This document shows, piece after piece, positions 1 to 9,096 of a stretch of 64,000 nt of DNA. The DNA comes from Saccharospirillum sp. (lineage in GTDB: Bacteria > Pseudomonadota > Gammaproteobacteria > Pseudomonadales > Natronospirillaceae). The notes below the pieces were generated by a model. The model was not told the DNA's origin. It saw only the letters and a program-made list of their open reading frames with translations, and did not search any database. Numbering within the stretch: position 1 is the stretch's first letter; each line of letters begins with the position of its first letter. The position numbers and the translations under genes were made by a program. The stretch is taken from the NCBI GenBank assembly GCA_022565595.1, contig JAIUML010000003.1, forward strand, positions 234,409-298,408, given 5' to 3'.

Positions 1-1286
1 GCAGCGATGCCAGCCGCCTTGTCGTGCGGCACGCCTTGTTCGACCAGGGTCTGGCTTTCTTCGCCGACAACAATAGCGTCGTCGACGATGATGCCGAGCG
101 CCATCAACATGGCAAAGATGGAAAAGAAATTCAGGCTACCACCGGTAAAGTACAGCAGCGTCATGGTGCCGAAAATAGCCACCGGTATGCCCATGGCTGT
201 CCAGAAGGCTACCCGCAAGTTCAGAAAGACGAACAGCATGACCAGCACAAATACCAGACCAAAGAGGCCGTTACTGATCAGCAGGTTGAGGTTGTCACGG
301 ACAAACTCGGACGTATCGTAAAAGACTTCCACACCCAGGCTTTCCGGCAGCGTTGGTACGACCTCTTCCTGCCAGGCCTTGAACAGATCGGAAGTGGCCA
401 AAGAGTCCAGCGATGCCGAGCGCGACAACTGCAACATGATGGCTGGCTTGCCGTCGAAGAACAGCCGCAGGTTGGGGTCATCCCCAGCACTGCGTATGTG
501 CACCACATCACCCAAGCGAAGGTTGTCTGCGATGGGCAATTGAGCGAGCTCTGCCGCAGAGATAACCTGCTCCCCAGTGGTCAGGTTGCGTCGCTGGCTT
601 TGCTCCCCGGTACTGCCGGCGGCGTACCGGTCATTCACTGAGCGGATGCGTTGTGCCAGGGCGTCGAGTGTCCACTGATGATGAGCCAGTTTTTCAGGTG
701 TCACTTCCAGATAAAGCGCCTGCTCGGCCAGGCCGTAAAGGGTGATTTCTGGAATACCGCGCCGTTTCAGATCGCGCTCCAGTTCGTACGCCAGGGGGCG
801 TAAATCCTCCAGCAGGCCATCGTAGGTCAGCACCAGAAAGACCACCGGCTCGGAGAAGCTGTATTCCCGAATAACCGGTTCATCCGCCTCGGCCGGCAGG
901 CTGACACCGTCGACGGTTTTGCGCAGATCAGTCATGGCTCGGTCGAAGTCAGCTCCAGCTCGAAAATAGACGCTGATGCCAGTGCCGCCATCGCGACTGT
1001 TCGAGGTGATTCGATCAACCACGTCGAGATCCAGAATGGCGGTTTCCAGTGGGTTGGTCAGGCGGTCGAGCACGGCCTCTGCACCGGCGGCCTGCCAACT
1101 GACCGATACCCCGGCGGCCCCCGGGTTGACGTCTGGAAAGATTTGAGTGTTGAGCCGACCCATGGACAGCACACCCAAAAGGATGACAAACACCATCATC
1201 AGGTTGGCGGCGACTCGGTGTCGAGCAAAGTAGGCGAGCAGCGCATAGGCCCTGGCCGGCTGACGAAAAGTGGTGGTGTCGTTCAT
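1..1286 (-). CDS. RND-family efflux transporter, inner-membrane subunit (partial)
   Basis: This is the N-terminal 428 codons of an RND (AcrB/MexF-like) proton-driven exporter; the C-terminus lies beyond the left edge. The start ATG at 1286 overlaps the stop of the adaptor gene upstream (ATGA), which implies translational coupling. Visible landmarks are a first membrane helix near residues 28-46, a periplasmic porter segment, and a fourth-helix motif GIIVDDAIVVGEE near residue 402. Its paired aspartates are the proton-relay residues of the family. Together with the adaptor it should form an inner-membrane and periplasm pump that needs an outer-membrane channel, which is not seen here. The substrate cannot be told from sequence. 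Confidence 0.9.
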   Translation of the reverse strand, partial: MNDTTTFRQPARAYALLAYFARHRVAANLMMVFVILLGVLSMGRLNTQIFPDVNPGAAGVSVSWQAAGAEAVLDRLTNPLETAILDLDVVDRITSNSRDGGTGISVYFRAGADFDRAMTDLRKTVDGVSLPAEADEPVIREYSFSEPVVFLVLTYDGLLEDLRPLAYELERDLKRRGIPEITLYGLAEQALYLEVTPEKLAHHQWTLDALAQRIRSVNDRYAAGSTGEQSQRRNLTTGEQVISAAELAQLPIADNLRLGDVVHIRSAGDDPNLRLFFDGKPAIMLQLSRSASLDSLATSDLFKAWQEEVVPTLPESLGVEVFYDTSEFVRDNLNLLISNGLFGLVFVLVMLFVFLNLRVAFWTAMGIPVAIFGTMTLLYFTGGSLNFFSIFAMLMALGIIVDDAIVVGEESQTLVEQGVPHDKAAGIA

Positions 1287-2530
1287 TCGCTATCGACTCC
1301 CTCAATCGGGCTGGCCGCATCATGATTGGTCACGACAGAAACCTGCATGCCAGGCAGTATGTTGGCGAGGCGAGTAATCAGAATACGGCCTTCGCTTGGC
1401 AAGGCTCGGCTATCGATCAGCCACTGCTCCTCGCCCTGGTGTTCCACCACACCCACAACATCCACCACCACCGAGCCCAGGCGTTGCTCGTCATCGACCA
1501 GAAAGAGGCGATTACCGGAATACAAGGCCTCCCTGGGAATGGGCTGCACACCCGACCGCTCTGGCCAGACAACACGACTGCTGCGGGTTTCGCCAGGAGA
1601 CCAGTTGGCATCGACTGGTATCTGGAACCAGGCATAGCGCCCGCTCTGACCTTCTTCAATCTGGTCGGCGCGTTCAACCATGGGCCGCAGTTGGCCACCA
1701 ATGTCGGCCATCAGGCCGTCCGGTGCATCTGTTGGCATAACCACGCGCCAGGTCAGGCTCTCAGGCTGGTACAGGCTGACCAGTGGCTGGCCGGCCTGAG
1801 CGGTCTCGCCATTGACCACGGCGATACGGCCAATGCGACCGGCAAAAGGCGCGACCGGTTCGGCTCGCGCCAATGCATCCTGCTGGCGTGCCAGCGCAAT
1901 GTTAAGTCGATCACGCTGAGCTTCCAGGCTGGTCAGGGTCGCCGGATGGTTGTCGATGGCCAGGCGTCGCTGACGCACCGCTTGCCTTGCCTGGGTGACA
2001 CTGGCTCGAGCCTGTTCTACGGCCTCTTCTGTCGTAACGCCTCGTTGCAGCAGGCCCAGTTGGCGTTCGAGAGAAGCCTCCGACTGTTGCAGTAAAGCGG
2101 TTTCCAGTGCGAGCATGTCTTCATCGGCACGCTGCTGATTGCGCGTCATACCTATGTTGGCATCGAATTCCGCCAGGTCCGCCTCGGTGCGCTCCAGATC
2201 CCAGCGCAAGCTCTGAGTGTCGAGGCGAATCAAGACGTCGCCCTGGGCTACGCTTTGCCCCTCGCGCACGGGAATGTCGATGACATCCGTGGTCACTGGT
2301 GCGGTCAGTGTCACCTGGCGACGCGCCACGACACGCCCGGTCCATTGCGCAATGGGCTGATATTGGCCCGGATTGACAGCGATTACCTCGACCGGCAAGC
2401 GGCGATCTGGTGTTTCGGCGATCTCGTCACCGTTGTTGGCCTGATTCATTATCATCACCAGACCAATGGCGGCGGCGGGTATGGACAGAGCAAGCAAGAG
2501 ACGTAAACAGGCTTTGAAAAAGGTTTTCAC
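1283..2530 (-). CDS. RND efflux periplasmic adaptor (membrane fusion protein)
   Basis: A 415-residue HlyD/AcrA-type adaptor that would bridge the RND pump to an outer-membrane channel. It starts at GTG 2530, preceded by AAGGA about seven bases upstream; no better in-frame ATG is present. Residues 8-28 form an N-terminal membrane anchor or signal. Then come a biotinyl-lipoyl half-motif (VREGQSVAQGDVLIRLD), a Gln/Glu/Arg-rich coiled-coil hairpin at about 110-215, the second lipoyl half (VAPFAGRIGRI) and beta-barrel domains. Its stop overlaps the pump start by four bases. No regulator is adjacent; the divergent neighbour is rpoZ. Confidence 0.9.
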   Translation of the reverse strand: MKTFFKACLRLLLALSIPAAAIGLVMIMNQANNGDEIAETPDRRLPVEVIAVNPGQYQPIAQWTGRVVARRQVTLTAPVTTDVIDIPVREGQSVAQGDVLIRLDTQSLRWDLERTEADLAEFDANIGMTRNQQRADEDMLALETALLQQSEASLERQLGLLQRGVTTEEAVEQARASVTQARQAVRQRRLAIDNHPATLTSLEAQRDRLNIALARQQDALARAEPVAPFAGRIGRIAVVNGETAQAGQPLVSLYQPESLTWRVVMPTDAPDGLMADIGGQLRPMVERADQIEEGQSGRYAWFQIPVDANWSPGETRSSRVVWPERSGVQPIPREALYSGNRLFLVDDEQRLGSVVVDVVGVVEHQGEEQWLIDSRALPSEGRILITRLANILPGMQVSVVTNHDAASPIEGVDSE

Positions 2531-2685
2531 ACGCTATCCTTGACGTTCATGTAGAGATTAAGACCGCCGTTTTACGCCCCCAAGGCGAGTGTCAACAGTG
2601 ACCTTGGGTTTGAATACAAAACCTTTACAAAAAAGGGAGCCAAAGGTACGACAGGAATCAACTGCATGCCCAGGAAGAGGCGGGC

Positions 2686-2713
2686 TTGAGCTTTTGCTCA
2701 ATCTCCGTACAAT
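2686..2713 (+). promoter_or_regulatory. Putative sigma-70 promoter of rpoZ
   Basis: TTGAGC at 2686-2691 and TACAAT at 2708-2713 are separated by 16 bases and lie about 60 bases before the rpoZ start. This is a good match to the sigma-70 consensus. It fits rpoZ being transcribed on its own here rather than from an upstream gmk gene. Confidence 0.55.
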
Positions 2714-2771
2714 GCGTGCCCCCGAGAGGATTTGCCTCAACGACTTGCTTAGACCCATTCAGGAGACCATG

Positions 2772-2981
2772 ATGGCTCGTGTCACCGTAGAAGATTGTCT
2801 TGAAAATGTGGCCAACCGCTTCGAATTGATCATGGTTGCCAGTAAACGTGCGCGTCAAATCGCCAATGACGGTGCCGATCCGCTGGTACCGGAAGACAAT
2901 GACAAGCCAACCGTTATAGCGTTGCGTGAAGTGGCCGAAAAGAAAATCGGCCCGTCCATTCTGGACGATATCGAAGAGTAA
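2772..2981 (+). CDS. rpoZ: RNA polymerase omega subunit
   Basis: A 69-residue omega subunit beginning [13 protein letters not shown]. Omega binds the beta-prime subunit, aids RNA polymerase assembly and forms part of a ppGpp site on the enzyme. I chose the second of two tandem ATGs (2769 and 2772) because it gives the canonical MARVT start and better spacing from AGGAGA at 2761-2766. The protein is shorter than the 91-residue E. coli form because it lacks most of the C-terminal tail, ending DDIEE. It precedes spoT as in most gammaproteobacteria, but a strong terminator separates the two and gmk is not upstream. Confidence 0.95.
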   Translation: MARVTVEDCLENVANRFELIMVASKRARQIANDGADPLVPEDNDKPTVIALREVAEKKIGPSILDDIEE

Positions 2982-3019
2982 CAGGGTCGGGTTCGAGCCC
3001 GCCGAAAGCAGTGTTTTCG

Positions 3020-3050
3020 AAAAAAAACCGGGGAATCCCGGTTTTTTTAT
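3020..3050 (+). terminator. Rho-independent terminator after rpoZ
   Basis: A run of A, the stem CCGGG-gaat-CCCGG and a run of seven T follow the rpoZ stop by about 40 bases. The flanking A and T tracts extend the stem, so it could work in both directions. It implies that spoT has its own promoter. Confidence 0.88.
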
Positions 3051-3109
3051 TGCTGCGCGACCGGCATTTAATACACTAGACTAAAGTAACCTAGCTGGAA
3101 GACGCCATC

Positions 3110-5221
3110 TTGCCCACCGTCGATGCCCTTGCCAAGCGGCTCGAATCCTACCTGGAGCCTGAAAAGGTACGCCGGGTTAAACGCGCTTATTTCTATGCAG
3201 AACAAGCCCACGACGGACAGATGCGTCGCAGTGGCGAGCAATATATTACCCACCCACTGGCAGTAGCCAACATTCTGTCGCAGATGCATATGGACCATCA
3301 GAGCCTGATGGCGGCCATGCTGCACGATGTCATTGAAGACACTGCGGTGTCCAAGGAGGCTCTGGCTGAGCAGTTTGGCCCGGGTGTTGCGGAACTGGTC
3401 GATGGCGTCTCCAAGCTGACGCACCTGGAGTTTGAAACCAAGAAAGAAGAACAGGCCGAGAACTTCCAGAAAATGGTGCTGGCGATGTCCAAGGACATTC
3501 GCGTTATCCTTGTCAAGCTGGCGGATCGTTTACACAACATGCGCACGCTTGGCGCCATGCCGCCGGAGAAGAAGCGTCGCAAGGCGCGAGAAACGCTCGA
3601 TATCTATGCACCCATTGCCTTGCGCCTGGGCATCAACGACTTGCGTATCGAGCTGGAAAATCTCGCTTTTGAAGCGCTGTATCCGCTGCGTTCAAAGCGC
3701 ATCGCCTCGGCGATCAAGAAGAGCCGTGGCCATCGCAAGGAACTGGTGGCGCAAATACAGCAGGCGCTGACCGAGCGGCTACGCCAGGAAGACATTGACG
3801 TTCAGATCTTTGGCCGGGAAAAGCATCTGTTCTCCATTTACAACAAGATGAAAGATCAGAAAAAGACGCTTCAGGAAATTCTGGATGTCTATGGCTTCCG
3901 TATTATCACTCAATCGGTCGATGCCTGTTATCGCGTGCTGGGTGTGGTGCACAATTTCTACAAACCGGTGCCGAATCGGTTCAAGGACTACATCGCCATA
4001 CCCAAGGCCAACGGTTACCAGAGCCTGCACACCACCCTGATTGGCATGAACGGCGTGCCCATCGAGATTCAAATTCGTACCCAGGAAATGGAAGACATGG
4101 CCAACCAGGGGATTGCCGCCCACTGGTTGTATAAGCAGGACGATTCATCCCATAACAGCCCCACCCATGCCCGTGCCAGACGTTGGGTTAAAGGGTTGCT
4201 GGAGATTCAGGAACGAGCCGGCAACCCGCTTGAGTTTATTGAAAACGTCAAGATCGATCTCTTCCCGGACGAGATCTATGTGTTCACGCCCAAGGGCAAG
4301 ATTCTGGAAATGCCCAAGGGGGCGACAGCGGTCGACTTTGCCTACGCCGTGCACACCGACGTGGGCAATACCTGTGTTGGCTGCCTGATCAACCGACAAA
4401 TTGCGCCACTGAGCCAGCCGCTGGAGAGTGGTGATACCATCAAGATCATTACCGCCCCCGGCACCCAGCCCAACCCGGCCTGGCTGAACTTTGTTATTAC
4501 CGCCAAGGCCAGGTCGAACATACGGCATTTCCTGAAGAACCTGAAGAAGAAGGATTCGGTCGAGCTGGGCCGCAAACTGCTCAACAACTCATTGAGAAAC
4601 TTCGATGCCGAGCTGGACAAGTTGTCCGAGCCGACGCTGAAGGCGCTGCTGCAGGAATACAACTTGCCGAGCCTGGACGACCTGCTAGAGGACATAGGCC
4701 TCGGTAACAGAGTCGCCTATGTGGTTGCGCGTCGCTTGTTGAGTGAAGGCGAAGCGGAGAATGAGGCCGAGACCGAGAAATCGATGACGGTTCAGGGCAC
4801 CGAAGGTATGCTGGTCACTTATGCCAAGTGTTGCCGACCGATACCCGGCGACCCCATTGTCGGTTTGATTTCCAAAGGCAAGGGCATGGTCATTCACGTC
4901 GAGCACTGTCGCAACATCGTCGACAAACGCAAGGACCCGGACCGCTGCGTGCACCTGCGCTGGGATAAACACATGCAGGGCGAGTTTGTGGTGGACTTGC
5001 GCATAGAGATGCACAACACCCGTGGTGTCCTGGCCAGCGTCGCCAACGCCGTCTCTCAGGCCGACGCCAACATAGAAAGCATCGAGATGCAGGAGCGCGA
5101 CGCCACCATCAGCCGACTCAACCTGACGGTGTCGGTACACAGCCGGCAGCATCTGGCGCGGGTGATTCGTCGTTTGCATAATCTGAAGCCGGTCAGCAAG
5201 ATTGAGCGGGCCAGTAGTTGA
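3110..5221 (+). CDS. spoT: Bifunctional (p)ppGpp synthetase/hydrolase SpoT
   Basis: A 703-residue RelA/SpoT homologue, full length. The likely start is TTG 3110 with GGAAG upstream. The N-terminal HD hydrolase domain keeps the catalytic HDVIED motif (about residues 70-75), so ppGpp hydrolysis should be active. The synthetase domain has the substrate-binding RFKDYIAIPKANGYQSLHT segment near residue 300. TGS (about 385-445), a conserved CCRPIPGDP zinc-finger-like segment and a C-terminal ACT domain (about 625-703) follow. The enzyme makes and degrades the stringent-response alarmone in the cytoplasm. Its position after rpoZ is the standard gammaproteobacterial arrangement. Confidence 0.96.
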   Translation: MPTVDALAKRLESYLEPEKVRRVKRAYFYAEQAHDGQMRRSGEQYITHPLAVANILSQMHMDHQSLMAAMLHDVIEDTAVSKEALAEQFGPGVAELVDGVSKLTHLEFETKKEEQAENFQKMVLAMSKDIRVILVKLADRLHNMRTLGAMPPEKKRRKARETLDIYAPIALRLGINDLRIELENLAFEALYPLRSKRIASAIKKSRGHRKELVAQIQQALTERLRQEDIDVQIFGREKHLFSIYNKMKDQKKTLQEILDVYGFRIITQSVDACYRVLGVVHNFYKPVPNRFKDYIAIPKANGYQSLHTTLIGMNGVPIEIQIRTQEMEDMANQGIAAHWLYKQDDSSHNSPTHARARRWVKGLLEIQERAGNPLEFIENVKIDLFPDEIYVFTPKGKILEMPKGATAVDFAYAVHTDVGNTCVGCLINRQIAPLSQPLESGDTIKIITAPGTQPNPAWLNFVITAKARSNIRHFLKNLKKKDSVELGRKLLNNSLRNFDAELDKLSEPTLKALLQEYNLPSLDDLLEDIGLGNRVAYVVARRLLSEGEAENEAETEKSMTVQGTEGMLVTYAKCCRPIPGDPIVGLISKGKGMVIHVEHCRNIVDKRKDPDRCVHLRWDKHMQGEFVVDLRIEMHNTRGVLASVANAVSQADANIESIEMQERDATISRLNLTVSVHSRQHLARVIRRLHNLKPVSKIERASS

Positions 5222-5343
5222 GGGGCTGGGGTGAGGGGAGAACTGGGCAGAGAAATCCCCACTAAAGACACCCCCAACCCACCTTGCTACAATCCCTTCC
5301 AGCAACCCCCAACCACCGGCCACGGAACCACCGGAATCTGCAG

Positions 5344-5979
5344 ATGACGTCTAAAACCATTTTTATCGGTATTGCCGGTGCCTCAGCCTCGGGTAAAACC
5401 TTGCTGGCGGAAACCATTTTCCACGAGTTGCAGACCGAGCTGGGAGCTTCCGCACTGGCCATCATCAAGGAAGACAGTTACTACAACGAGCAGGGACACC
5501 TCAGTCTTGAAGAGCGCGCTTCGGTCAATTACGATCACCCCAACGCCTTTGATCACGAATTGTTGATAGAGCATCTGGATCATCTGGATCAGGGCAAGGC
5601 CGTCCAGGTGCCCATATACGATTATGCCGTGCACAACCGCTCCGAAAAATCCTTTGAGTTGAAGCCCGTGCGGGTGGTGCTGATCGAGGGCATACTGCTG
5701 TTGCACGATAAGGCCATTCGTAAACGCCTCGATGCCAAGGTGTTCATGGATACACCACTGGATATCTGCCTGTTGAGGCGGCTGCAGCGAGACATTCAGG
5801 AGCGTGGTCGAACGGTAGAGTCTGTTATCGAACAGTACAAACGCAACGTACGTCCCATGTTTCTTGAGTTTATTGAACCGTCCAAGCAATTTGCCGACAT
5901 CATTGTTCCCAGGGGCGGCCGCAACCGGGTGGCTATAGAAATGATCAAGGCGCGTATTCTGCAAATGCTGGCCTGCTGA
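5344..5979 (+). CDS. udk: Uridine kinase
   Basis: A 211-residue P-loop kinase that phosphorylates uridine or cytidine to the monophosphate in pyrimidine salvage. The Walker A motif GASASGKT sits at about residues 10-17 and is followed by the nucleoside-binding DSYY and the YDHP segment (NYDHPNAFD) typical of uridine kinases. I chose ATG 5344, which gives MTSKTIFIGIAG; an in-frame upstream extension exists but has no family support. Length matches the family (about 210). It follows spoT by about 120 bases on the same strand, without a clear terminator between them. Confidence 0.9.
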   Translation: MTSKTIFIGIAGASASGKTLLAETIFHELQTELGASALAIIKEDSYYNEQGHLSLEERASVNYDHPNAFDHELLIEHLDHLDQGKAVQVPIYDYAVHNRSEKSFELKPVRVVLIEGILLLHDKAIRKRLDAKVFMDTPLDICLLRRLQRDIQERGRTVESVIEQYKRNVRPMFLEFIEPSKQFADIIVPRGGRNRVAIEMIKARILQMLAC

Positions 5980-5991
5980 TCTCGCCGTTTT

Positions 5992-6026
5992 ACCTCTGTG
6001 CAGATGCTATCTGCCAGGCCAGAGGT
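5992..6026 (+). terminator. Hairpin downstream of udk
   Basis: ACCTCTG pairs with CAGAGGT, and inside this GCAGAT pairs with ATCTGC. There is no following T-run, so this could be a Rho-dependent end or an mRNA-stabilising hairpin. Confidence 0.35.
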
Positions 6027-6127
6027 GCTGGAATGGGGTACTGCCTCACATTTTTTTCTTCTGCTGCTTGGGCCAGGCTTCGTCAGGGCATAAACTGGCA
6101 CCACTCACGATTCAAGGAAAAGTCGCC

Positions 6128-7402
6128 ATGGCGACCAGGCATTACCATCTCGTCTGTCAGGGTTTTCGCGACAATCAGGTCAACAAAACCGAACTCAGTC
6201 TAACGCTGAAGTCGAAAATGAAGTTGAGCGATGCTCAGGTGGCCGATCTGATGGCCTCGCGTCGTTTTATTCTGGCGAGAAATTTACCCGCCGAAAAAGC
6301 CCAGACGCTGGGCAAAAAGCTGGTGAAAGCCGGTTTGAACATCAAGGCCGAGAGCGCTGATGCCAATCAGAAGCTCTCCGCCGATGAGTTGCGCCAACAC
6401 TTGCTTGATGGCGGGCTGAGTCACTATTTTGCTGGTCGCTATCGGCACCCGAGCGATGAGCTTGAAACGCGTTTGAGTCTGGTGGTTCTCGGTGCCGTGC
6501 CGGTGTTCGCTTTTGTCTTGTTGCCGCTGATTGGTCTGTCGCTGTTGCGTCCTTTGTTGTCCCTCTCTATCTGGAGTGGGCAGTTTATCGCCGCCTTGAG
6601 CCAACTGCTGTTGTCCCTGTTGCTCTTTGTGCCTGCCATTGCGCTTTGGCCTGCCAGGCCCACTCAGAGGTCATCTGGCATAGAGCTGGATGAAGAAAAC
6701 GAACTTCTGTTGTACGCCATAGTCGAAGAAGTCAGCCAGTATCTCGATGGCCCCCGCATCAAGACCCTGGTGTTGATGGAAGGGCCTGTGGTCCGTTTAC
6801 GACAAAGCCCGCTGCAATGGCTGCGCCGAGAGGCCGATCTGGAAATGGGTCTGGCGCACCTGCAGTCAATGAATCTGCAACAGTTTGTCGGCAGTCTGGT
6901 TTACCAGGTGACACCCCATGCTCCAGCCTTCTATTACTGGTCATGGTCGCTCTACCTACTCTGGTCAAACAGTCTGGAGAGACGTTTTCCTGCGGCTTTT
7001 GAGCGCTTGCTGCAATGGCTGCATCCCATGCATGATCATCAGCGCCAACGCCAGTCCAGTAGCGCCCAGGCATTGATCGGCCCGCGCGAAGCCATGCGCT
7101 TGAATGCTCTGTACAAGCAACTTGAGCAGATTCAGCAGCATTGGGATGCATTCAGCCAATACTGCAAAGAGCAGCAAAAGTCGCCGACGGATTGGGCCGA
7201 CTGGCTGAAGCTACCGGCGAGCGAAGCAGAAGCGCCTGAAGGCGTTGAAGGCCAGTTCCGCATGAATGCCCCTGCCGAATGGGCGCTTTCCAATAGTGGA
7301 GGCTACGCCAGAGCCCTGGCTCGCCAGCACGATCAGGCCGAGCAGTCAGAAGCAGCCCGAACGCTCTGGCAGGCTTTTCGGAAACAGAAGACCACAGCCT
7401 GA
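6128..7402 (+). CDS. Membrane protein with degenerate M48-like domain
   Basis: A 424-residue protein starting at ATG 6128 with AAGGAAA upstream. Residues 1-75 resemble the small N-terminal domain (LFKVSPEQV...VVKRGL type) found fused to many proteobacterial inner-membrane proteins. Two hydrophobic segments follow at about 115-140 and 155-175. The next part (LDEENELLLYAIVEEVSQYL ... LEMGLAHLQSMNLQQFVGSLVYQVTPHAP) lines up by eye with the M48 Zn-protease core, in which that segment reads LVLTIGLPLVAGL...LAHEFGH. Here the HExxH zinc motif is replaced by VYQVT, so proteolysis is unlikely. The C-terminus is Gln/Ala-rich and soluble. Function is unknown and the M48 relation is my inference. Confidence 0.6.
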   Translation: MATRHYHLVCQGFRDNQVNKTELSLTLKSKMKLSDAQVADLMASRRFILARNLPAEKAQTLGKKLVKAGLNIKAESADANQKLSADELRQHLLDGGLSHYFAGRYRHPSDELETRLSLVVLGAVPVFAFVLLPLIGLSLLRPLLSLSIWSGQFIAALSQLLLSLLLFVPAIALWPARPTQRSSGIELDEENELLLYAIVEEVSQYLDGPRIKTLVLMEGPVVRLRQSPLQWLRREADLEMGLAHLQSMNLQQFVGSLVYQVTPHAPAFYYWSWSLYLLWSNSLERRFPAAFERLLQWLHPMHDHQRQRQSSSAQALIGPREAMRLNALYKQLEQIQQHWDAFSQYCKEQQKSPTDWADWLKLPASEAEAPEGVEGQFRMNAPAEWALSNSGGYARALARQHDQAEQSEAARTLWQAFRKQKTTA

Positions 7403-7508
7403 ACGTTGCAGCGTCAATGCGTCGCAAAAGCGGTGCCCACTGGGCGTTGTCCTTGCTACACTTCGGTGTAAATACAAGATGCCGCCTCAGGTGGCAGAGA
7501 GGAGCAAG

Positions 7509-8102
7509 TTGAAGCCGTGGCAAACTGTTCTCGATTTCTGGTTTGGTGATCAGGAGCCGCCGGAAGCCGCTTATCAAAAGCGGTGGTTTACCGGTGGCGA
7601 GGAACTCGATCGGATTATCTGCGAGCGTTTCAAGACTCAGCACCAGCGCGCTGTTGAGGGTGAACTCCAGGCCTGGTTGTCGCACCCACAGGGCCGGCTG
7701 GCAAAGATCATCCTTGTCGATCAGTTCAGCCGCAATATCTACCGTGGTGAGGCCGCAGCCTTTGCCTGGGACAGTCTGGCCTGCCAGTGGTCTGAAGATG
7801 CCCTGAAAAATGGCCACCTGGACGCCTTGAGCGCCAGCGGCCGCATGTTCTGCTTGATGCCTTTGATGCATTCCGAGCATGAGGATCACCATCATCTGTT
7901 GGACCGGGAGGCTCAGCAACTGCTAAAGAGGTTTCCGGATCAAGAGGCGTTTCTGGAAAGCTTTGTGCAAGCGGCCCAGCAACATCGTGAGATTATTGTC
8001 CGCTTTGGGCGTTACCCACATCGCAATGCGGTATTGGGGCGTGAATCAACAGCGGAGGAGGCCGACTATCTGGCCGGTGACGCAGCACGTTTTGGGCAGT
8101 GA
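7509..8102 (+). CDS. DUF924 family protein
   Basis: A 197-residue DUF924 protein. Family hallmarks are the opening VLDFWFGD, the KIILVDQFSRNIYRG core, the LMPLMHSEHEDHH metal-like cluster and the closing RFGRYPHRNAVLGRESTAEE. The fold is TPR-like and the function is not established. I prefer the TTG start at 7509 because GGAG lies five bases upstream. An in-frame ATG at 7479 would add ten residues but has no ribosome site. The gene follows the M48-like membrane protein by about 105 bases and may be cotranscribed with it. Confidence 0.88.
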   Translation: MKPWQTVLDFWFGDQEPPEAAYQKRWFTGGEELDRIICERFKTQHQRAVEGELQAWLSHPQGRLAKIILVDQFSRNIYRGEAAAFAWDSLACQWSEDALKNGHLDALSASGRMFCLMPLMHSEHEDHHHLLDREAQQLLKRFPDQEAFLESFVQAAQQHREIIVRFGRYPHRNAVLGRESTAEEADYLAGDAARFGQ

Positions 8103-8195
8103 ATCGGCTGACCCGCCGAGCTTACCTTGAAGGTGCTGAACTTTATTGATTAAGCGGAGTCATTTTAACTCCGTCCTGACTGCATTGGAGATGTT

Positions 8196-8936
8196 ATGCA
8201 AATTACGAAACGCTGGTTGTTGATCGCACTCATGGTTCCCGTTCTGGCGATCACAGCCCTGTTGGCGCGCGCTGACAGTCTGTCCGAAGAGGACGTTAAC
8301 CGTCTGGTACGCAGTTATATCCTGGAAAACCCGGAGATCATCGTCGAAGCCATCACCATTTTACAGCAACGTGAACAGGCTCAACAGCAGGCGGGTGAAG
8401 GTGAAATGCTGTCCAGGCTGCAGGATGACCTCATTGCCAATCCTGGCGACCCGGTGTTGGGTAACCCCAATGGCAGCGTCACCCTGGTCGAATTTTCTGA
8501 CTACAACTGCGGTTTCTGCAAGCGAGCCCATGACACTGTAGAGGCTCTGATCGAGTCCAACCCTGACTTGCGGGTTGTGTTGAAGGAATTTCCTATTTTG
8601 TCGGAAACTTCCATGACGGCCGCCAGAGCTGCTCTGGCCGTCAACGACCTTTACCCTGAGCAATATGCCGAATTCCACGGCCGCTTGATGGCGCATCGTG
8701 GGTCATTGCAGAATGACAATGCTGTCTGGTCCATTGTCCGGGCGCTGAGAGTTGATGTCGGTGCGGTGCAGGAGCGCAGTCGGTCGGCCGATATAGAAGC
8801 CGCTGTAGCCCGTAACCATGAGCTAGCACGGCAATTGAACATCACCGGCACGCCGACCTTTATAGTTGGTAACAGTGTTCTGCGCGGGGCTCTTCCCAAG
8901 GCAGACATCCAGCGTGCCATAGACGACGCTAGCTGA
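8196..8936 (+). CDS. Exported DsbA-family thiol oxidoreductase
   Basis: A 246-residue periplasmic protein of the DsbA/Com1 (27-kDa antigen) group. An N-terminal signal or anchor spans about residues 8-27. A helical spacer (residues 30-75) precedes a thioredoxin fold with the active-site motif CGFC in the segment FSDYNCGFCKRAHD, and the cis-proline loop reads TGTPTFIVG. It should oxidise or isomerise disulfides of exported proteins. The ATG at 8196 is preceded by GGAG. A terminator follows at 8979, so it seems monocistronic. The dsbB at 33855 may recycle it, but that is inference. Confidence 0.88.
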   Translation: MQITKRWLLIALMVPVLAITALLARADSLSEEDVNRLVRSYILENPEIIVEAITILQQREQAQQQAGEGEMLSRLQDDLIANPGDPVLGNPNGSVTLVEFSDYNCGFCKRAHDTVEALIESNPDLRVVLKEFPILSETSMTAARAALAVNDLYPEQYAEFHGRLMAHRGSLQNDNAVWSIVRALRVDVGAVQERSRSADIEAAVARNHELARQLNITGTPTFIVGNSVLRGALPKADIQRAIDDAS

Positions 8937-8978
8937 GTAGCTCGGTTACGCCAGGCGCAACCATTTGGTTTAAAAATG

Positions 8979-9008
8979 GCCGGGCCTCAAGGAGGGTTCG
9001 GCTTTTTT
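8979..9008 (+). terminator. Rho-independent terminator after the DsbA-like gene
   Basis: GCCG pairs with CGGC, an inner CCTC pairs with GAGG, and a run of six T follows. It lies between the DsbA-like gene and the pgk promoter region. Confidence 0.65.
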
Positions 9009-9096
9009 GTAATAAAATTACGTAAATCGTGATTCTGAACCCTTCAGGGTCTACACTATGAGCCCTGAATTCATCACCCCCCTGGAAGGAACTGCC

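Noticed and set aside
5222..5250. Possible half copy of the palindrome seen at 40410
   Set aside because: About 16 G-rich bases match, without the complementary arm; could be chance.
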